64,000 nt of DNA from Superficieibacter electus. GTDB lineage: Bacteria; Pseudomonadota; Gammaproteobacteria; Enterobacterales; Enterobacteriaceae. Positions within the stretch are counted from its first letter, which is position 1; every line of letters begins with the position of its first letter. The notes under the pieces were generated by a model that ran no database searches, was not told the DNA's origin, and saw only the letters and a list, made by a program, of their open reading frames with translations. Below are positions 62,110-64,000 of the stretch, piece after piece. Where the stretch lies: the NCBI RefSeq assembly GCF_002915575.1, contig NZ_PQGD01000006.1:124001-188000 (forward strand). Direction: 5' to 3'. Made by a program: the position numbers and the translations under genes.

Positions 62110-63222
62110 TTAACCGGCGGGGCTAACTTTCCATAGTTCGCCTTCTGACTCGTCAGTCAGCACATACAGATAGCCGTCCGGACCAACACGAACGTCGCGA
62201 ATTCGCTGCTTTTTATCGCCCAGAATGCGGCCATCTTCAGTCACTTTATTGCCGTTAACACTCATCATAATGATATCCTGATCCTTTAGCGCACCAATAA
62301 AGACTTTATTTTTCCACTGCGGGAAAGTGTCAGCGTTATAAAATGCCATGCCGCTGATGGCAGGTGATTTTTTCCAGTAATATACCGGCTGCTCAGTTCC
62401 CGCCACAATTTCTCCTTTAGCCTCCGGAATCGCTAAGCCGCTATAGTTAATCCCCCACGTTGCCAGCGGCCAGCCGTAGTTTTTGCCTTTTTCGGGAATA
62501 TTGATTTCGTCACCGCCGCGCGGACCATGCTCATTTAGCCACAGCGCGTTGCTCCACGGGTTCATCGCCATGCCCTGTGGATTACGGATTCCGTAAGACC
62601 AGATTTCCGGTCGTGCCCCCTGGCGGTTGACAAACGGATTGTCGTCGGGAATTTTGCCCTGCTCGGTCAGACGGACCACCTTTCCCTGAAGCTTATCGAG
62701 ATCCTGTGCGGTAGGACGCTGATTATTTTCTCCAAGCGCGATATAGAGATAACCTTTGCCATCAAAGACCAGACGGCCACCGAAGTGGTTACCAGTAGAG
62801 AGTTTTGGCATCTGACGGAAGACCACCTGGAAGCCCTCCAGCCGGGTCAGATCGTCATTCAGACGGCCATAGCCCACCACCGTTCCTGCTTTGCCATCCT
62901 GCCCCGCCTCTGCATAGCTCAGCCAGACGCGGCGGGAACTGGCAAAATCGGGGGCCAGTACCACATCCAGCAGGCCTCCCTGTCCGTTAGCCCACACCCG
63001 GGGCACGCCGGTAATCGGATCGGAGAGTCCTTTACCCTGCTGCCAGTGGAGAAGTTGGCCTCCCCGCTGGGTGATCAACATACCACTATCGCCGGGCAAA
63101 AACGCCATCGACCAGGGATGATCCAGCTTATTCTGTAAAACCTCCACCTTTAGCGCTTCGGCATACAGCGGAGAGACAAAGAATAGCGAACTGAAAACGG
63201 AGAGGGTCGCAAGTCGTCGCAT
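62110..63222 (-). CDS. yliI: PQQ-dependent soluble aldose sugar dehydrogenase YliI
   Basis: Periplasmic six-bladed beta-propeller quinoprotein that oxidises aldose sugars when PQQ is supplied. The 370 residues have a signal peptide (cleavage near LYAEAL) and the sGDH signature residues in KLDHPWSMAFLP, STGNHFGGRLVFDGKGYLYIALGENNQR, LWLNEHGPRGGDEIN and KNYGWPLATWGINY. No PQQ synthesis genes are in view. Followed by bssR upstream on the same strand. Confidence 0.94.
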   Translation of the reverse strand: MRRLATLSVFSSLFFVSPLYAEALKVEVLQNKLDHPWSMAFLPGDSGMLITQRGGQLLHWQQGKGLSDPITGVPRVWANGQGGLLDVVLAPDFASSRRVWLSYAEAGQDGKAGTVVGYGRLNDDLTRLEGFQVVFRQMPKLSTGNHFGGRLVFDGKGYLYIALGENNQRPTAQDLDKLQGKVVRLTEQGKIPDDNPFVNRQGARPEIWSYGIRNPQGMAMNPWSNALWLNEHGPRGGDEINIPEKGKNYGWPLATWGINYSGLAIPEAKGEIVAGTEQPVYYWKKSPAISGMAFYNADTFPQWKNKVFIGALKDQDIIMMSVNGNKVTEDGRILGDKKQRIRDVRVGPDGYLYVLTDESEGELWKVSPAG

Positions 63223-63300
63223 GGCAGGCTCCTTATGGGCGTTATCAGATAAGGTTAGCCAGCAGGCCCGGTGATGCGGGTATATTTACAAAAACTTAAT

Positions 63301-63324
63301 GAAAACGGGGGAGCAGCCTCCCCC
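63301..63324 (-). terminator. Terminator downstream of bssR
   Basis: GGGGGAG (63307-63313) and CTCCCCC (63318-63324) form a 7-bp all-strong stem with a 4-nt loop. On the minus strand it is followed by GTTTTC, a short T-run. Confidence 0.65.
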
Positions 63325-63329
63325 GGGGG

Positions 63330-63713
63330 TCAAGCCTGCGTCAAAGGCGCTGTGTTGCGCAGGCATTGAATGCTGTGGGTTAAGGTTGCCAGGCAACCGC
63401 TCAGCTTATGGGTATCAACAGTCACGTACTGGGGGCTATCATGATGACCGCTCATCAGGCACACGGCGGCTTTGGCGATGGATTCCCCGGCGTGACGCAG
63501 CGCCTCAAATTCCTGGGGGGCACAATTCCTCTTTAGCTGCGGCGCGTTCTGCCGCAGTTCAGCACAAAGCGTAAACAGGCTATCGCGTAAAGCATGGCTT
63601 TCGCTCACAGTCATATAGCCTTTTGCCTTGCGAAGTTGCAGATAAGTATCGATCTCAATACGAGCATCAATAAGCTTATCCAGCAGGCTGTGATGGAGTC
63701 TGTCGAACGACAT
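63330..63713 (-). CDS. bssR: Biofilm regulator BssR (YliH)
   Basis: Small regulator affecting biofilm formation, indole and AI-2 responses in E. coli; mechanism unknown. The start at 63713 (MSFDRLHHSLLDKLIDARIE) is seven bases after a perfect AGGAGG and gives 127 residues, as in E. coli. QLRKAKGYMTVSES and AAVCLMSGHHDSPQYVTVD are conserved. Confidence 0.93.
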   Translation of the reverse strand: MSFDRLHHSLLDKLIDARIEIDTYLQLRKAKGYMTVSESHALRDSLFTLCAELRQNAPQLKRNCAPQEFEALRHAGESIAKAAVCLMSGHHDSPQYVTVDTHKLSGCLATLTHSIQCLRNTAPLTQA

Positions 63714-64000
63714 GCTTTTTCCTCCTTTTTCAGCTACGGGCATGGTATAGTATGTGCCTATTTTTTGTACATGATCGTGCGCCAGGTCAATAAACCAGAA
63801 TACAAAACATTTTTTACTCCGAGTAATAACGACTCTTTGAAAAATGGAAAGTAGAGAGGAGAAACACTCACGTCTTGTGCGTTAGCACAAAGTAAAAAAA
63901 GATCCTCGGCAACTGATTATCTGACCACAATCAGGAAACGTTAAGCTATAAAATCTTCCTGTTTTAGATATTAAGTTATTTAACGTGGTATATTCTCAAT
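63714..64000. other. Region upstream of bssR to the window edge
   Basis: About 290 bp without a supported gene. It should hold the bssR promoter on the minus strand. The sequence from about 63830 onward is AT-rich with no recognisable product or RNA. Confidence 0.5.

Overview
The window is a chromosomal segment of an enterobacterium (Enterobacteriaceae, in the Escherichia/Enterobacter/Klebsiella/Kosakonia neighbourhood). The proteins are close, often nearly residue-for-residue, relatives of E. coli K-12 products, and their order is that of the K-12 serS-to-bssR segment read in the opposite direction. REP/BIME palindromes of the enterobacterial type occur between operons. I cannot name the genus. 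Comparisons with K-12 are from memory.

Layout. 1-9.2 kb: serS (5' part only), rarA, lolA, ftsK and lrp on the minus strand, divergent from trxB. 9.3-14.1 kb: cydDC, aat, infA. 14.1-15.6 kb: an accessory pair (ATP-grasp protein plus isochorismatase-like hydrolase) where K-12 carries the tRNA gene serW. 15.6-24.8 kb: clpA/clpS, cspD, macAB, ybjD, lysO. 24.8-33.6 kb: hcp-hcr behind FNR-like and NsrR-like sites, a DoxX-family gene, then poxB-ltaE-ybjT-ybjS. 33.6-34.26 kb: a tandem array of about six 83-84 bp palindromic repeats between two convergent operons. 34.3-42.4 kb: amiD-ybjQ, ybjP, artPIQM, artJ (with paired ARG boxes), an unrecognised membrane protein, rlmC and ybjO. 42.5-51.7 kb: potFGHI, ybjN, rimK, nfsA, ybjM, ybjL. 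51.8-58.7 kb: the small RNA RybB with a sigma-E-type promoter, rcdA, ybjJ-ybjI, mdfA, ybjG (PmrA-type box), deoR, dacC. 58.9-63.7 kb: gstB, an inserted glycoside hydrolase plus sugar-binding protein, yliI and bssR.

The genes are mostly core: cell-envelope maturation and division (lolA, ftsK, amiD, dacC, ybjG), proteolysis (clpAS, with aat supplying N-degrons), redox and respiration (trxB, cydDC, hcp-hcr, poxB, nfsA), basic amino acid and polyamine transport (art, pot, lysO) and efflux (macAB, mdfA). There are no phage genes, insertion sequences, CRISPR arrays or tRNA genes.

The least ordinary parts are small accessory replacements within this conserved frame. Gains are the ATP-grasp/cysteine-hydrolase pair, the DoxX gene, the 201-residue membrane protein after artJ, and the cytosolic glycoside hydrolase with an orphan periplasmic binding protein. 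Losses relative to the K-12 layout are serW, ybjX, aqpZ, grxA, ybjC and ybjH. The grxA-ybjC loss places ybjM directly upstream of nfsA, with a 17-bp palindrome over the likely nfsA -10 element.
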